Shown: positions 9,896-23,503, counted from the stretch's first letter. The stretch is DNA of 64,000 bases from Pseudomonadota bacterium (GCA_021805275.1 JAJZFQ010000006.1:62001-126000), one strand, 5' to 3'. The notes: generated by a model from the letters alone, not told the origin. Numbers and translations are program-made.

Positions 9896-10918
9896 CTAGG
9901 AGTTCGACCGCGAGTGCGCTTTGTTACGCCGGATATCGATCGGTCGCATGCCGAAATGGCGGCGAAACGCAGTCGTGAACGAGGTCGGATGCGCATAGCC
10001 GACCGCCTGGCCAGCCTGCTCGACCGACCATCCCTGGTCGCGAATGAGAGTTAGGGCATGACGCATCCGACAGCTCAGGCTGAAATCGAAGATCGTCTCC
10101 CCGAATACGGCCTTGAAGCCCTTCGTCAGAATCGATTTCGACATGCCGACCGAGCGGGCCAGCCGGTCGATCGTTGGCGCGGGCGCGAATTGGCCCATCA
10201 CAATCGCTCGCGCCGCGTGCAGGCAGCGCAGCTCGCGCTCGCTGAACTGCTCCGTGAGCAGGGCCGTCGGCGCGGACAGGCTCGCGACGGCGAGGCACAT
10301 GAGTTCGAGGGCTAGGGCTTCCGTGTACACCAGTGCGAGCGTTCCGGCGTGCTGGTTGTTGATCAGCCGCATGGCGACATCCAGGGTCTGCGCAGACAGC
10401 GGCTGCTGACAGTAGGTGATCTGCTCTGCGCGGCTGGAGACGAACGCCTTCAGGGCGTCCGGCACCCCGGTTCCTGCCGGCAAGAAAGTCTCCGCAAAGA
10501 ATTGCGGCCGCATGCTGACGATGATGAATTGCTCGCGCGCGCGCGGGGCCGTCCACTCGTTGATGTCCACGCCCTTAGGCTGCGACCAGACCAGCAGCGA
10601 GGGGCGATTCCACCGGACCGGCTCGGTGCGGCTCATCGCAAGCGTCAGATCACCCGAGATCTTGAAGTCGAATTGCACCAGCCCATCGCCCGGGACGAGC
10701 TCGAAACGAAGCTCGTTGTACGCGACGTTGGCGATGACGACGTAAATTTCATCCCGGATGCGGGTCAATTCCCAGTAGCCCTCCCCTTCCTCCGGCGCCA
10801 CGGCTAGACGTGCACCGATCAGGGGCCGAGTGGGGTGACGCAGGACTCGCTCGAGGTGGGGCGCGCGCTCGAGACTCTCGAATGCATCGGCCAGCGTGTG
10901 CCCAGGCCCAGCCAGCAT
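9896..10918 (-). CDS. AraC-family transcriptional regulator
   Basis: 340 residues from ATG at 10918. The N-terminal ~220 residues are a cupin-like sensing domain of the type that includes GYWELTRIRDEIYVVIANVA. The C-terminal ~100 residues hold two helix-turn-helix motifs: IDRLARSVGMSKSILTKGFK, then the second ending GYAHPTSFTTAFRRHFGMRP. The frame remains open to 11131, but the extra N-terminal sequence looks non-coding in character, so the internal ATG is preferred; GTG sites in between remain possible. It lies directly upstream of the TonB receptor on the same strand and points away from the MttB-like gene, so it probably controls this metabolic cluster. Confidence 0.8.
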   Translation of the reverse strand: MLAGPGHTLADAFESLERAPHLERVLRHPTRPLIGARLAVAPEEGEGYWELTRIRDEIYVVIANVAYNELRFELVPGDGLVQFDFKISGDLTLAMSRTEPVRWNRPSLLVWSQPKGVDINEWTAPRAREQFIIVSMRPQFFAETFLPAGTGVPDALKAFVSSRAEQITYCQQPLSAQTLDVAMRLINNQHAGTLALVYTEALALELMCLAVASLSAPTALLTEQFSERELRCLHAARAIVMGQFAPAPTIDRLARSVGMSKSILTKGFKAVFGETIFDFSLSCRMRHALTLIRDQGWSVEQAGQAVGYAHPTSFTTAFRRHFGMRPIDIRRNKAHSRSNS

Positions 10919-11455
10919 GGCCCGGAACAACCCCTGATTGCACGAGCGGCCGTCTACGCCAGGGTCAAAGCTCTGGTCTGCCGAAATCACGTTCGTCGAT
11001 TCTCCGCCGGAACTTGGTGCACCGAGTCGTCGACGGGCCGATGCCCTGGCATCGAGCCGGTCGATGCGGTACGAATCCCCCGGTGCCGACGGTGCCGCAA
11101 GTGCCCCTCCGGTGCAAGCGCGGATCAGCATCCGATGACCGGGACCTGCGCGGCGCGCGGCTGGGCTGCCGCTGCGGTGCGGTTGCGGGAGGCTTTCTCC
11201 ATGGGGTTGTCGCCGGCACTGGCGGCTCGCGGGACCGCCTTCGGGTCATGGTCCAGGGCTCGGGACGGTGATCTGCCGGGGGATCTGAGCCAGGACCGTG
11301 ACCGGTATCCCCACCCCGTGAGCGAGCGTATTCGTGGTCGAACTCCTAGCAATGGGCGGCTCGGACCAAGACACTTGCGCCGTGCCGCGCGCTATGGTGC
11401 GCGTCCATGCTCGTGTCGAGCGTTGGTTGCGAGCCCTCCATGGCGGAACTGACCC
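10919..11455. other. intergenic region between the AraC regulator and the MttB-like gene
   Basis: About 540 bases between divergent genes. It must hold both promoters. The left part may be coding if the AraC gene starts at 11131. I see no RNA gene, repeat or clear riboswitch. A cobalamin riboswitch, which would have been informative for a corrinoid-dependent methyltransferase, is not evident. Confidence 0.4.
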
Positions 11456-13006
11456 ATGTCCGATAGCCCGACGGCAGCGCGCAAGGGGCGTATGAGCGCA
11501 CGCGATGCACGCAGGGCGCAGCGTGCGGTGCGGCCGCCTGGCCCGGCGTACATTACACGGGTCATGCCGCCGTGCGAGCTGCTCTCGGCGGAGGGCCTGG
11601 AGTCGATCGAGCGGCATGCTGATCGGTTGCTCGAGGAAATCGGGCTGGAGATCCGTGGTGACGCGGAAGCCATCCAGCTCTGGCGTCAGGCGGGCGCATC
11701 CATCTCTGGCGAATGGCGCGTGCACGTGCCAGCGGGCCTCGCGCGCGAGATCGTTCGCCGCTCGGCGCCCCGGGAATTCGTTCAGCATGCGCGTAACCCG
11801 GCGCACAGCGTACGGATCGGCGGTGCCGGAACCGTGCTAGCGCCCTCTTACGGATCGCCGTTCGTCTCGGACCTCGACCGTGGCAGACGCTACGGTACGC
11901 TTGAGGATTTCCAGAATTTCGTGAAGCTTGCCTATCTTGCGCCCTGGTTGCACCACTCCGGCGGCACGGTGTGCGAGCCGGTGGACGTGCCGGTAAACAA
12001 GCGGCACCTGGACATGGTTTACGCGCACATGCGATGGTCCGACAAGCCATTCATGGGTGCGGTCACCAACGCTGCGCGGGCGGCGGACTCGATCGAGATG
12101 TGTCGGGTTCTATTCGGTGCCGAATTCGTCGCCGAGCACTGTGTGATCCTCGGTAACGTCAATGTCAATTCGCCCCTGGTGCTTGACGGGGAGGCAAGCC
12201 GAGTCATTCGCACCTATGCTGCGGCCAACCAGGCTCCGGTGTGCGTGCCGTTCATCCTCGGCGGCGCGATGGGCCCGGTGACGACCGCCGGTGCCCTGGC
12301 GCAGTGCTTTGCCGAAGCCGTGTTCTGCGTTGCGCTGGCGCAGCTGGAGCGGCCCGGGTCACCAGCCATCCTCGGCAATTTTCTCTCCTCGATGTCGTTG
12401 CGCAGCGGCGCACCTACGTTCGGCACGCCCGAGCCGGCGCTCGCGTACCTGGTCATCGGTCAGCTTGCCCGCCGCCTCGGCGTTCCGCTTCGGTGCGGGG
12501 GAAACCTGTGCGCCTCGAAGGTCGCCGATGCCCAAGCGGCCTACGAGAGTGCGAATTCGATGTGGCCGGCCTTTTTCGCCGGTGCGAATTTCATCCTGCA
12601 TTCGGCAGGCTGGCTGGAGGGCGGGCTCGCCATGTCTTATGAGAAATTCGTCATGGACGTCGATCAATGCGGGGCAATGCATACCCTGGCGAGAGGCATG
12701 ACGCTGGACGAGAACGCCTTCGCCCTTGATGCGTTCCGGGAGGTGGGCCCTGGCAAGCACTTCCTGGGTTCTGCGCACACGCTGGCCAATTACGAGACAG
12801 CCTTCTACGACTTCGAACTCGCCGACAACAATTCCTTCGAGCAATGGAGCGCCGAGGGTTCGCAGGATCAGCTGGCCCGGGCAAACAAGAAATGGAAGAC
12901 GATGCTCGCCGGGTACGAGCCGCCGCCGCTCGATCCATCCAAGGATGAGCAGCTGCGCGAGTACATCGCCCATCGCAAGGCTGTGTTGCCGGATGACGTG
13001 ACCTGA
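11456..13006 (+). CDS. MttB-like (trimethylamine/betaine methyltransferase family) protein, non-pyrrolysine
   Basis: 516 residues of the MttB superfamily, whose members demethylate trimethylamine, glycine betaine, carnitine or related quaternary amines by transferring a methyl group to a corrinoid protein. Recognisable blocks are HHSGGTVCEPVDVPVN near residue 165, FILGGAMGPVTTAGALAQCF near 265 and CGGNLCASKVADAQAAYESA near 347. The reading frame has no in-frame UAG, so it belongs to the non-pyrrolysine branch, as does the glycine-betaine enzyme MtgB. No cognate corrinoid protein, MtgA-type partner or reductive activator is present in the window. Convergent with gyrB. Family is secure; the substrate is not. 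Confidence 0.85.
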   Translation: MSDSPTAARKGRMSARDARRAQRAVRPPGPAYITRVMPPCELLSAEGLESIERHADRLLEEIGLEIRGDAEAIQLWRQAGASISGEWRVHVPAGLAREIVRRSAPREFVQHARNPAHSVRIGGAGTVLAPSYGSPFVSDLDRGRRYGTLEDFQNFVKLAYLAPWLHHSGGTVCEPVDVPVNKRHLDMVYAHMRWSDKPFMGAVTNAARAADSIEMCRVLFGAEFVAEHCVILGNVNVNSPLVLDGEASRVIRTYAAANQAPVCVPFILGGAMGPVTTAGALAQCFAEAVFCVALAQLERPGSPAILGNFLSSMSLRSGAPTFGTPEPALAYLVIGQLARRLGVPLRCGGNLCASKVADAQAAYESANSMWPAFFAGANFILHSAGWLEGGLAMSYEKFVMDVDQCGAMHTLARGMTLDENAFALDAFREVGPGKHFLGSAHTLANYETAFYDFELADNNSFEQWSAEGSQDQLARANKKWKTMLAGYEPPPLDPSKDEQLREYIAHRKAVLPDDVT

Positions 13007-13034
13007 GGCGCATGCGCCGCGCGGCGGATGCGGC

Positions 13035-16546
<3,512 letters not shown>

Positions 16547-16584
16547 GCACGCTCACGCGCTCCGTCCCGGCCCACCACGCCGGC

Positions 16585-17679
16585 TCAAAGCCGCATGGGC
16601 ATGACCACGTAACGGGCATCTCCCAGTCCAGGTGCCCGGATGAGGCAGCTGCTGTTGGCATCCGTGAAGCCCAGCTCTACGCGATCTGTCTCGATCGCGC
16701 TCAAGGCGTCCAGGAGATAATTGACGTTGAAGCCGATCTCGACCTCCTCTCCCGTGTAGTCGATCTCGATCTGGTCCTCCGCTTCTTCGTGCTCGGGGTT
16801 ATGGGCCTGCACCGTCATCAAGCCTGTCTTGAGGCCGACGCGAATTCCCCGGTACTTCTCGTTCGAGAGAATCGCCGTGCGCTGTAGCGCTTGGCGCAAC
16901 AGCTCCCGGTCCGCCAGCGCGATCTTGCTGGGACTCTCGGGAATGACCCGCCCGTATTCCGGGAAACGACCATCGATTAGCTTCGAAGTAAACCGAATGT
17001 CGCCAATCTGGGCGCGAACGTGATTTGTCCCGATTGCCAGTTCGATCTGCCCCTCCGTTCCGAGGATGCGCTGCAGCTCCAGAATCGCTTTGCGGGGCAC
17101 GATTACCTGAGCGGCACGTGTCGCCTCCCCGAGCGTCATCTCGCACAGTGCCAGGCGGTGCCCATCCGTTGCGACGGCACGCAGCGTGCGCTCCTGGGTC
17201 TCGAGAAGCAGGCCGTTGAGGTAATAACGCACGTCCTGCTGCGCCATCGAAAAATGGGTCTTGTCGATCAGCCGATGAAACGCCTCTTGCGCCAGGGTGA
17301 GGGTCTGCTGCGCGTGGATCTCCTCGAGGACCGGGAATTCCCCGGCCGGCAGCGTGGCCAGCGTGAAGCGGCTGCGGCCGGCTCGCACGGTGGCCTTCTC
17401 GCCCTCGGTGCTCAACGTGACGTCCACGCCGCCCGGCAGCGCCCGCAGAATATCGAGAAACTTCCGTCCCGGGACCGTGACATCACCGGCGGCCTCGACG
17501 TGCACGGCGTTCGTGGCCGACAGCTCCACTTCCAGATCCGTTCCCGTCATGCCCAACTGTTTCTCGCGTGCCGAGAGCAGCACGTTGGCGAGCACGGGCA
17601 TCGTCTGACGCCGCTCGACCACACCGATTACGCTTTGCAGGGGAGCGAGGAGCTCCTCGCGCTTCGCCATCAGCTTCAT
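16585..17679 (-). CDS. dnaN: DNA polymerase III beta subunit (sliding clamp)
   Basis: 364 residues, the normal clamp size, three topologically similar domains. The homodimeric ring tethers DNA polymerase III to DNA. Family blocks include KREELLAPLQSVIGVVERRQ at the N-terminus, ATDGHRLALCE near residue 175, GRFPEYGRVIP near 245 and the conserved C-terminus YVVMPMRL, which lines the client-binding pocket. Start is ATG at 17679. The 217-base gap to dnaA holds DnaA-box-like sites. Confidence 0.98.
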   Translation of the reverse strand: MKLMAKREELLAPLQSVIGVVERRQTMPVLANVLLSAREKQLGMTGTDLEVELSATNAVHVEAAGDVTVPGRKFLDILRALPGGVDVTLSTEGEKATVRAGRSRFTLATLPAGEFPVLEEIHAQQTLTLAQEAFHRLIDKTHFSMAQQDVRYYLNGLLLETQERTLRAVATDGHRLALCEMTLGEATRAAQVIVPRKAILELQRILGTEGQIELAIGTNHVRAQIGDIRFTSKLIDGRFPEYGRVIPESPSKIALADRELLRQALQRTAILSNEKYRGIRVGLKTGLMTVQAHNPEHEEAEDQIEIDYTGEEVEIGFNVNYLLDALSAIETDRVELGFTDANSSCLIRAPGLGDARYVVMPMRL

Positions 17680-17896
17680 AGGTCTAATCTTCTTCTCTTA
17701 GGTCTTTAAGAATTCAGATTGTAGTGATGATTGGGCCTGTGGATAGTGCTCATTTCGACCGGATCCGAGCCCAATCAAGCGCTTGCGTGCCGCTCGCGCT
17801 CGCGCTTTATGGGGAGTCCCTGGGTACGAGCTGTGCGTCATCTGTGCGTAACTTTATCCCCAAAATCATGCACCGGTAATCCACAGACTTGTCCCC
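17680..17896. other. putative replication origin (oriC): dnaA-dnaN intergenic region
   Basis: 217 non-coding bases between dnaN and dnaA, AT-richer than their surroundings near the dnaN end. Sites one mismatch from the DnaA box TTATCCACA are TGTGGATAG at 17738-17746 (reverse orientation), TTATCCCCA at 17854-17862 and TAATCCACA at 17877-17885. A fourth, TGTGCGTAA at 17843-17851, is the reverse of TTACGCACA and also one mismatch from the degenerate consensus. An adjacent TGTGCGTCA lies at 17833. Clustering in this canonical place, with gyrB-recF-dnaN on one side and rpmH on the other, supports oriC. No perfect box is present, and the exact unwinding element was not defined. It also carries the dnaN promoter. 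Confidence 0.65.
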
Positions 17897-19237
17897 TCAG
17901 GCGGTGAGGGTTCTCAACAGGTTCGAGTAGTCCTCGCTCATCCGGACGTCGATGTCCCTCAACTCCTTGATGCGCTTGCAGGCATGCAGCACGGTCGTGT
18001 GGTCGCGGCCACCGAAGGCATCGCCGATTTCCGGCAGACTCTGACTGGTGAGCTCCTTGGCAAGGGCCATCGCCACCTGGCGGGGTCGCGCCACAGAACG
18101 GCTGCGACGCTTGGACAGCAGATCCGCCACGCGCATCTTGTAGTAGTCCGCCACCGTCTTCTGGATGTTCTCGATGGTGACCAGTTTTGCCTGCAGCGAC
18201 AACAGGTCCTTCAAGGCCTCCTTGGTGAACTCGAGCGTGATGGGGTGCCCGGTGAAGCGCGCATTGGCGATCACCCGGCGCAGCGCACCTTCCAGCTCGC
18301 GCACGTTGGAGCGGATCCGCTTGGCGATGAAGAACGCGACTTCCTCTGGCAGCGGCGTGCCGAATTGACGTGACTTGCTCATCAGGATCGCCACGCAGGT
18401 CTCCAGCTCCGGCGGCTCGACTGCCACCGTCAGGCCCCAGCCGAACCGCGACTTCAGCCGCTCCTCCAGGCCATGGACCTCCTTCGGATAGCGGTCACAG
18501 CTGAGAATGACCTGGTGCTGCCCTTCCAGCAGCGCATTGAACGTATGGAAAAACTCTTCCTGGGAGCGGTCCTTGCCCGCGAAAAACTGGATATCGTCGA
18601 TCAGCAACGCATCGAGGGAGCGGTACGCAGTCTTGAACTCGTTCATCGAGTTGTGCTGCAGCGCCCGGACCATGTCGCTGACGAAACGCTCCGAGTGCAC
18701 GTAGGCGATCCGAGCCTCTTCGTTGCGCTCCCCGATGTAGTGCGCAATGGCGTGCATCAGGTGCGTCTTGCCCAGGCCGACCCCGCCATACAGGAACAGC
18801 GGGTTATAGGCGCGGCCCGGGTTTTCAGCCACCTGGAGCGAGGCGGCCTTCGCCATCTGGTTGCTCTTGCCCTCGACGAAGGTCGCGAATGAGAAATCCG
18901 CATTGAGCCGCGCACCGATGACCAAGCCCTCCGCGCGGCGCGGGCGCTTCGCCGCCTCGGGCACGGAACTCGGTGCCGCCTCGGCCGGCCTGCTGCGCGA
19001 GCCGACCTCGACGGTCACGATGGGCACGTCCCCGGTGCTCTTGTCGCGCAGCAACTCGCCGATGCGCGGCAGCAGCCGTTCGTTGATCCATTCGACGACG
19101 AAGCGGTTCGGGGCCAGCAGCTTCAGCGCGCCGGCGCCCTCGAGCGCCTGCAGCGGGCGGACCCAGGTGTTGAACTGCTGTTCCGGGAGCTCGGCCTCCA
19201 AGGCCGACACGCACCGAGCCCACAGGGACGCTTCCAC
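17897..19237 (-). CDS. dnaA: chromosomal replication initiator protein DnaA
   Basis: 446 residues from GTG at 19237, where the family N-terminus begins ([20 protein letters not shown]) and an AGAGG ribosome site lies upstream. The open frame further upstream has no homology. Domain I is residues 1-85; the AAA+ domain carries Walker [15 protein letters not shown] near 155 and Walker [13 protein letters not shown] near 215. The C-terminal DnaA-box-binding domain contains [15 protein letters not shown] near 415. It binds the boxes between itself and dnaN to open oriC. Confidence 0.98.
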   Translation of the reverse strand: MEASLWARCVSALEAELPEQQFNTWVRPLQALEGAGALKLLAPNRFVVEWINERLLPRIGELLRDKSTGDVPIVTVEVGSRSRPAEAAPSSVPEAAKRPRRAEGLVIGARLNADFSFATFVEGKSNQMAKAASLQVAENPGRAYNPLFLYGGVGLGKTHLMHAIAHYIGERNEEARIAYVHSERFVSDMVRALQHNSMNEFKTAYRSLDALLIDDIQFFAGKDRSQEEFFHTFNALLEGQHQVILSCDRYPKEVHGLEERLKSRFGWGLTVAVEPPELETCVAILMSKSRQFGTPLPEEVAFFIAKRIRSNVRELEGALRRVIANARFTGHPITLEFTKEALKDLLSLQAKLVTIENIQKTVADYYKMRVADLLSKRRSRSVARPRQVAMALAKELTSQSLPEIGDAFGGRDHTTVLHACKRIKELRDIDVRMSEDYSNLLRTLTA

Positions 19238-19567
19238 GTACGCACCTCTCCCGATTCGTTCTAAGCGCCGTTCCCGGCCGGGCACGCCGGCCCGGTCGCG
19301 GCATCTCGCATGCAGAGATCCCGCTGCGCGTGCTTCGGGGTCCGCCGGGCGAGCCCACGGCAGGCGCGCGAACAGATGCCGCTGCGGCGCAGCCGCAGAA
19401 AGTGCATCATGGATGGGTCCGGCTTCGTGGAAAAGGCTCGGCAGTCTATACCGATCGGCAGCCGCGCTGAAGAATTTCGAGCGATAAAAGATTGACACCT
19501 TGGCGGTCAACGGCTTAGCCTTGCCGCCCCTTTTTGGAACCCCCAACGGATCTTCTGGAGCCCCGGT
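19238..19567. other. divergent dnaA / rpmH promoter region
   Basis: 330 bases with no gene, between the divergent dnaA and rpmH starts. It holds the rpmH promoter candidate annotated at 19492-19520. No clear DnaA box was found here, which favours the other side of dnaA as the origin. Confidence 0.5.
19492..19520 (+). promoter_or_regulatory. candidate rpmH promoter
   Basis: A perfect -35 hexamer TTGACA at 19492-19497 is followed after 17 bases by TTAGCC at 19515-19520, a poor -10 match. It lies 48 bases before the rpmH ATG, where a strong promoter is expected. A GGAG ribosome site precedes the gene. Confidence 0.45.
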
Positions 19568-19702
19568 ATGAAGCGTACCTATCAACCGAGCAAGCTGCGC
19601 CGCAAGCGCACGCACGGGTTCCGGGCGCGCATGGCGACCCAAAACGGCCGCAAAGTGCTGGCCCGGCGCCGTGCCAAAGGACGCAGGAAGCTGATCCCGT
19701 AG
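19568..19702 (+). CDS. rpmH: 50S ribosomal protein L34
   Basis: 44 residues, the usual L34 length, beginning [20 protein letters not shown] and ending GRRKLIP. Very basic throughout. It is a late-assembling component of the large ribosomal subunit. The gene is the first of the block rpmH-rnpA-yidD-yidC-mnmE, diverging from dnaA, an order conserved across bacteria. Confidence 0.98.
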   Translation: MKRTYQPSKLRRKRTHGFRARMATQNGRKVLARRRAKGRRKLIP

Positions 19703-19797
19703 GCCGCGGGCGCCGGGTTGCTGCACCGCAGGGCGCGACCCGAGCTGGCCCCCGGGCGGACAGCGGCCGAGAGTCGGCGGTGAGCGAGGTGGCCCAC

Positions 19798-20175
19798 ATG
19801 CCCCGCGAACCTCGAGAGCGGCTGACCTTCCCTTCGAACCGGCGCGTGCGACATAAGCCGGAGTTCGATGCCGCGCGTGCGCGCGGCCGGCGCTTTGGCA
19901 ACGGATTCTTCGCGGTGACAGTGATCGGCAATGACAAGACCGCTCCTCGTCTCGGCCTGGCGGTCGCCTTGCACGTGACCCGCACCGCCGTGGAGCGCAA
20001 TCGCATTCGCCGAGTCATCCGCGAGTCCTTTCGGCTGCACCAGCATGCCCTGCCGGCCGTGGATATCATCGTCGGCGCGCGCGCCAGGGCCCATGGCGCC
20101 CCCGGAGCGCAGCTGCACGCGAGCCTGGCGGGCCTGTGGCGGGAGGTGAGCGAACGATGCGCGCACTCGCGATAG
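19798..20175 (+). CDS. rnpA: ribonuclease P protein component
   Basis: 125 residues from ATG at 19798. A GTG at 19780 would add six residues. The protein cofactor binds the RNase P RNA and the tRNA leader. The family core is complete: [20 protein letters not shown] near the N-terminus, then PRLGLAVA and the signature [18 protein letters not shown] near residue 65. Its last 19 bases overlap the start of yidD, implying coupling. An AGGTGG element precedes the chosen ATG. Confidence 0.95.
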   Translation: MPREPRERLTFPSNRRVRHKPEFDAARARGRRFGNGFFAVTVIGNDKTAPRLGLAVALHVTRTAVERNRIRRVIRESFRLHQHALPAVDIIVGARARAHGAPGAQLHASLAGLWREVSERCAHSR

Positions 20176-20402
20176 CGCTGATCCGGCTGTATCAGTGGAC
20201 CATCAGTCCTTTGCTGGGCCCGAACTGCCGCTTCCATCCGTCCTGCTCCCAGTACGCGCTCGAAGCCATCGAGCGCTTCGGCATCCTGCGCGGCAGCTGG
20301 CTGGCGGTCACCCGCATCGGCCGCTGCCACCCCTGGCACCCCGGCGGCTACGATCCCGTGCCGACTCTAGGCTCGACCCGCATTGCTCACCGACATGACT
20401 AA
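20157..20402 (+). CDS. yidD: membrane protein insertion efficiency factor YidD
   Basis: 81 residues. Contains the diagnostic [20 protein letters not shown], followed by [14 protein letters not shown] and RCHPWHPGG. An amphipathic N-terminal helix attaches it to the inner membrane, where it assists YidC-dependent insertion. ATG at 20157 has GGGAGG upstream. It overlaps rnpA by 19 bases and yidC by 8, as expected in this operon. Confidence 0.95.
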   Translation: MRALAIALIRLYQWTISPLLGPNCRFHPSCSQYALEAIERFGILRGSWLAVTRIGRCHPWHPGGYDPVPTLGSTRIAHRHD

Positions 20403-22077
20403 TCAACTGCGCTACTTCCTCTGGATCGGATTGCTGCTGCTCCTGTGGTTCAACTACACGCTCTGGAGCGAGCATTTCCCCGCGACGTCCCTGCCGGTCG
20501 CCACGCAGCCGCAGAATTCCTCGACGCCGACTCTGGCGAACGACGTGCCGCAGAGCGCGGCGCCCGCTGCGCTGCCCGCCGGCGCACCGGTTCCGGCGCC
20601 ATCGGTGAGCCCGTCAACCCCGAGTGCCGCCGTGCCCGCTCCTGCGGGTGCTGCCGTCATCCACGTGCGTACCGACGTGTACGACCTCGAAATCAGCACA
20701 GTGGGGGGCACGCTCGAGAAGGTGGACCTGCTGAAGTACGCCAAGCTCAAAGGTCAGGCACCGCGCGTTCAGCTGGAGAACACCGCGCCGGACTCGATCT
20801 ACCTGCTGCAGAGCGGACTCACCGGGCCGGCCGGCGCGGCCTATCCGACGCAGACCGCGCGCTTCAGCACCCCGAGCCTCGATTACCGCATGGGCCCCTC
20901 GGGCGAGCTGCAGGTGCCACTCACCTGGCAGAGCGGCGGTCTCACGGTCACGAAGACCTTCGTGTTCCACCGCGGCTCCTACCGCATCGGCCTGAGCTAC
21001 GCGATCCACAACGGCACCGCGCAGCCCTGGACGTTCTCGCAATACGCGCAGCTGGTTCGCAACGATCCGCGCACCAGCGGCAGCTACTTCGATCCGGGCA
21101 GCAAGGCCTACCACGGCCCGGCCATCTGGAACGGACACGAGTACGTCAAGCTCGATCCGGCGAGCAGCGACTACCACCATTACGCGCGGGAGGTCACTGG
21201 CGGCTGGATCGCCGTGCCCCAGCATGATTTCGTGAGCGCCGTGGTGCCGCCGAAGGGCGCGCCTTACCACTTCACCTCGGAGGTCTCGGGGTCGAGCTAC
21301 CTGCTGGCGGCAACCGGCCCTGTGCACACCGTGGCGTCCGGAACGGCGCTGGCGATTGGCCAGACCCTGTTCGTCGGCCCCACGCTGCACGCGCAGCTGG
21401 AGCAGACGGACCCGACCCTGACCTACCTGGACGATTACGGCAAGCTCACGATCCTGGCCCGTCCACTGTTCTGGTTGCTGAGTCACGCGCACCGGCTGAC
21501 CGGCAACTGGGGCGTGGCGATCATCCTCGTCACCGTGCTGCTGAAGCTGCTGTTCTATCCGCTCTCGGAGGCCAGCGGCCGCTCGATGGCCAAGATGAAA
21601 GCGCTCGGGCCGCGCATCAAGAACATCCAGGAAACCTACAAGGACGACAAGGAGCAGCTCGGCCGCGCAATGATGGAGCTGTACAAGCGCGAGAAGGTCA
21701 ATCCCGTCTCGGGCTGTCTGCCGATGATCCTGCAGTTTCCAGTCTTCATCGCCTTCTACTGGGTGCTGCTCTACAGCGTCGAGCTGCGCCAGGCGCCGTT
21801 CATGTTCTGGATCCAGGACCTCTCCTCGCGCGACCCGTACTTCATCCTGCCGGCCATCATGGCCCTGACCGGCTTTCTGCAGTTCAAGCTCAATCCGGCG
21901 CCAGCCGATCCGGTCCAGGCCAAGATGTTCATGATCATGCCGCTCATGATGGCCGGGATGTTCGCGTTCTTCCCCTCCGGCCTGGTGCTGTACTACGTGG
22001 TGAACAGCCTGCTGGCGATCGCGCAGCAGTGGAACATCAACCGCCGCATCACGGCGGCGGTGGGCAGCCGCAGCTAG
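20395..22077 (+). CDS. yidC: membrane protein insertase YidC
   Basis: 560 residues. An N-terminal signal-anchor helix ([19 protein letters not shown]) is followed by a Pro/Ala-rich linker (residues ~40-85), a large periplasmic beta-supersandwich domain (to ~340), and the conserved five-helix Oxa1 core. The core includes [20 protein letters not shown] with its essential Lys/Arg-rich loop after it, [16 protein letters not shown], and a last helix ending [15 protein letters not shown]. The long periplasmic domain is the gram-negative form. Start ATG at 20395 is preferred over the upstream codon at 20383. Confidence 0.97.
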   Translation: MTNQLRYFLWIGLLLLLWFNYTLWSEHFPATSLPVATQPQNSSTPTLANDVPQSAAPAALPAGAPVPAPSVSPSTPSAAVPAPAGAAVIHVRTDVYDLEISTVGGTLEKVDLLKYAKLKGQAPRVQLENTAPDSIYLLQSGLTGPAGAAYPTQTARFSTPSLDYRMGPSGELQVPLTWQSGGLTVTKTFVFHRGSYRIGLSYAIHNGTAQPWTFSQYAQLVRNDPRTSGSYFDPGSKAYHGPAIWNGHEYVKLDPASSDYHHYAREVTGGWIAVPQHDFVSAVVPPKGAPYHFTSEVSGSSYLLAATGPVHTVASGTALAIGQTLFVGPTLHAQLEQTDPTLTYLDDYGKLTILARPLFWLLSHAHRLTGNWGVAIILVTVLLKLLFYPLSEASGRSMAKMKALGPRIKNIQETYKDDKEQLGRAMMELYKREKVNPVSGCLPMILQFPVFIAFYWVLLYSVELRQAPFMFWIQDLSSRDPYFILPAIMALTGFLQFKLNPAPADPVQAKMFMIMPLMMAGMFAFFPSGLVLYYVVNSLLAIAQQWNINRRITAAVGSRS

Positions 22078-22119
22078 CGCCCCTTCAATCGGCGCAGCCG
22101 CGGGGGTACCCTTGCGCGC

Positions 22120-23472
22120 ATGACCCGTACGGATACGATCGTGGCGCCGGCTACGCCGCCCGGGCGCGGCGGCATCGGCATCGTGCGCGTTTCCGGGCCG
22201 AAAGCGCCCGAAATCGCCGCGGTACTGCTCGGTGAGCTGCCGCCGGCGCGCACCGCGCGCTTTGCGCGCTTCCTCGATGCGGCGCGCGAACCGCTCGATG
22301 CCGGGCTGGCGCTGTTCTTCCCGGCGCCGCATTCCTACACCGGTGAGCACGTCCTGGAGCTGCATGGTCACGGCGGGCCGGCGGTGCTCGAAGCGGTGGT
22401 GCAGCGCATCCTCGAGATCGGCGCGCGTCGGGCACAGCCGGGGGAATTCACCCTGCGCGCCTTTCTCAACGACAAGCTCGATCTGGCCCAGGCCGAGGCG
22501 ATCGCCGATCTGATCGATGCCGGATCGCGCGAGGCGGCGCGCGCCGCGATGCGCTCGCTGCAGGGCGAGTTCTCCGCCATGGTGCATGGCCTGACCGAAG
22601 CGGTGACCGACGTGCGTGCGCACGTGGAGGCGGCAATCGATTTCCCCGAGGAGGAAGTGGACTTCCTCGCGGACCGGCAGCTGCACGACCGGTTCCACAC
22701 GCTGAGCGATCATTTCGACGCCGTCGAGCAGAGCGCGCGGCAGGGGGCGCTGCTGCGCGAGGGTATGACCGTCGTGATCGCCGGGCGCCCCAACGCCGGC
22801 AAGTCGAGCCTGCTGAACCGCTTGGCTGGTTACGAGGCGGCGATCGTGACGCCGATTCCGGGCACGACGCGCGACATCGTGCGCGAGCGGATCGACATCG
22901 ATGGCATGCCTCTGCACGTACTCGACACCGCGGGATTGCGCGACAGCGCCGATCTCGTCGAGGCGGAAGGCATCCGCCGGGCGCACGAACAGATGCGCCG
23001 CGCTGACCGGGTGCTGTTCGTGATCGATCTGACGGTCGACCCGGATGCGCGAGCCTATACGCAGGAGCGCGAGCGCCTGCCGCGTGATGTGCCGGTCACA
23101 CTGGTATTGAACAAGTGTGACCTGTCGAGCGGCATTCCGCTCGCGGACACGCTCACGGGACCGCCCCGGATCGCGCTCTCGGCGCTGACCGGCGCAGGCT
23201 TGGAGCGGTTGCGAGAACATCTGAAGGACTGCGTGGGATTCAAGAGCGTCGAGGCCGGCACCGTCTCGGCCCGGCGCCGCCATCTGGAAGCGCTGCGCCG
23301 AGCGCGCGAGCACGTCGAGGCGGCTGAGCGTCGGTTGCGCGAAAGCCGGTCCGGGGAACTGGTGGCCGAGGAGCTGCGCGGCGCGCAGCAGGCGCTGAGC
23401 GAGATTACCGGGGAGTTCACCAGCGAGGACCTCCTCGGACGCATATTCGCCAGCTTCTGCATCGGGAAATAG
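22120..23472 (+). CDS. mnmE: tRNA modification GTPase MnmE
   Basis: 450 residues. With MnmG it installs the (carboxymethyl)aminomethyl group on the wobble uridine of certain tRNAs. The N-terminal tetrahydrofolate-binding domain begins [20 protein letters not shown]. The G domain has Walker [17 protein letters not shown] near residue 223, G3 DTAGLRD and G4 NKCD. The C-terminus ends with the catalytic CIGK. The gene is complete, so the mobile element inserted just downstream did not damage it. Confidence 0.98.
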   Translation: MTRTDTIVAPATPPGRGGIGIVRVSGPKAPEIAAVLLGELPPARTARFARFLDAAREPLDAGLALFFPAPHSYTGEHVLELHGHGGPAVLEAVVQRILEIGARRAQPGEFTLRAFLNDKLDLAQAEAIADLIDAGSREAARAAMRSLQGEFSAMVHGLTEAVTDVRAHVEAAIDFPEEEVDFLADRQLHDRFHTLSDHFDAVEQSARQGALLREGMTVVIAGRPNAGKSSLLNRLAGYEAAIVTPIPGTTRDIVRERIDIDGMPLHVLDTAGLRDSADLVEAEGIRRAHEQMRRADRVLFVIDLTVDPDARAYTQERERLPRDVPVTLVLNKCDLSSGIPLADTLTGPPRIALSALTGAGLERLREHLKDCVGFKSVEAGTVSARRRHLEALRRAREHVEAAERRLRESRSGELVAEELRGAQQALSEITGEFTSEDLLGRIFASFCIGK

Positions 23473-23486
23473 TTCGACGTCCGGAG

Positions 23487-23503
23487 ACGTCCAGCGACTT
23501 CCG
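23487..23503. repeat. left attachment-site-like direct repeat (attL candidate)
   Basis: ACGTCCAGCGACTTCCG, 14 bases after the mnmE stop and 178 bases before the integrase start. It matches 15 of 17 bases of a direct repeat at 31255-31271; the first 11 are identical. Confidence 0.45.

Noticed and set aside
11456..13006. Pyrrolysine-encoding UAG in the MttB-like gene
   Set aside because: The frame is uninterrupted from start to stop; no internal UAG.
13007..13018. GGCGCATGCGCC palindrome between the MttB-like gene and gyrB as a terminator
   Set aside because: Lacks a T-tract, and such GC palindromes are expected often in this composition.
19238..19726. In-frame upstream extension of dnaA
   Set aside because: No homology; GTG 19237 has the family N-terminus and a ribosome site.
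20614..23313. Long minus-strand frame (899 codons) opposite yidC and mnmE
   Set aside because: Shadow of two certain genes; Arg-rich translation with no domains.
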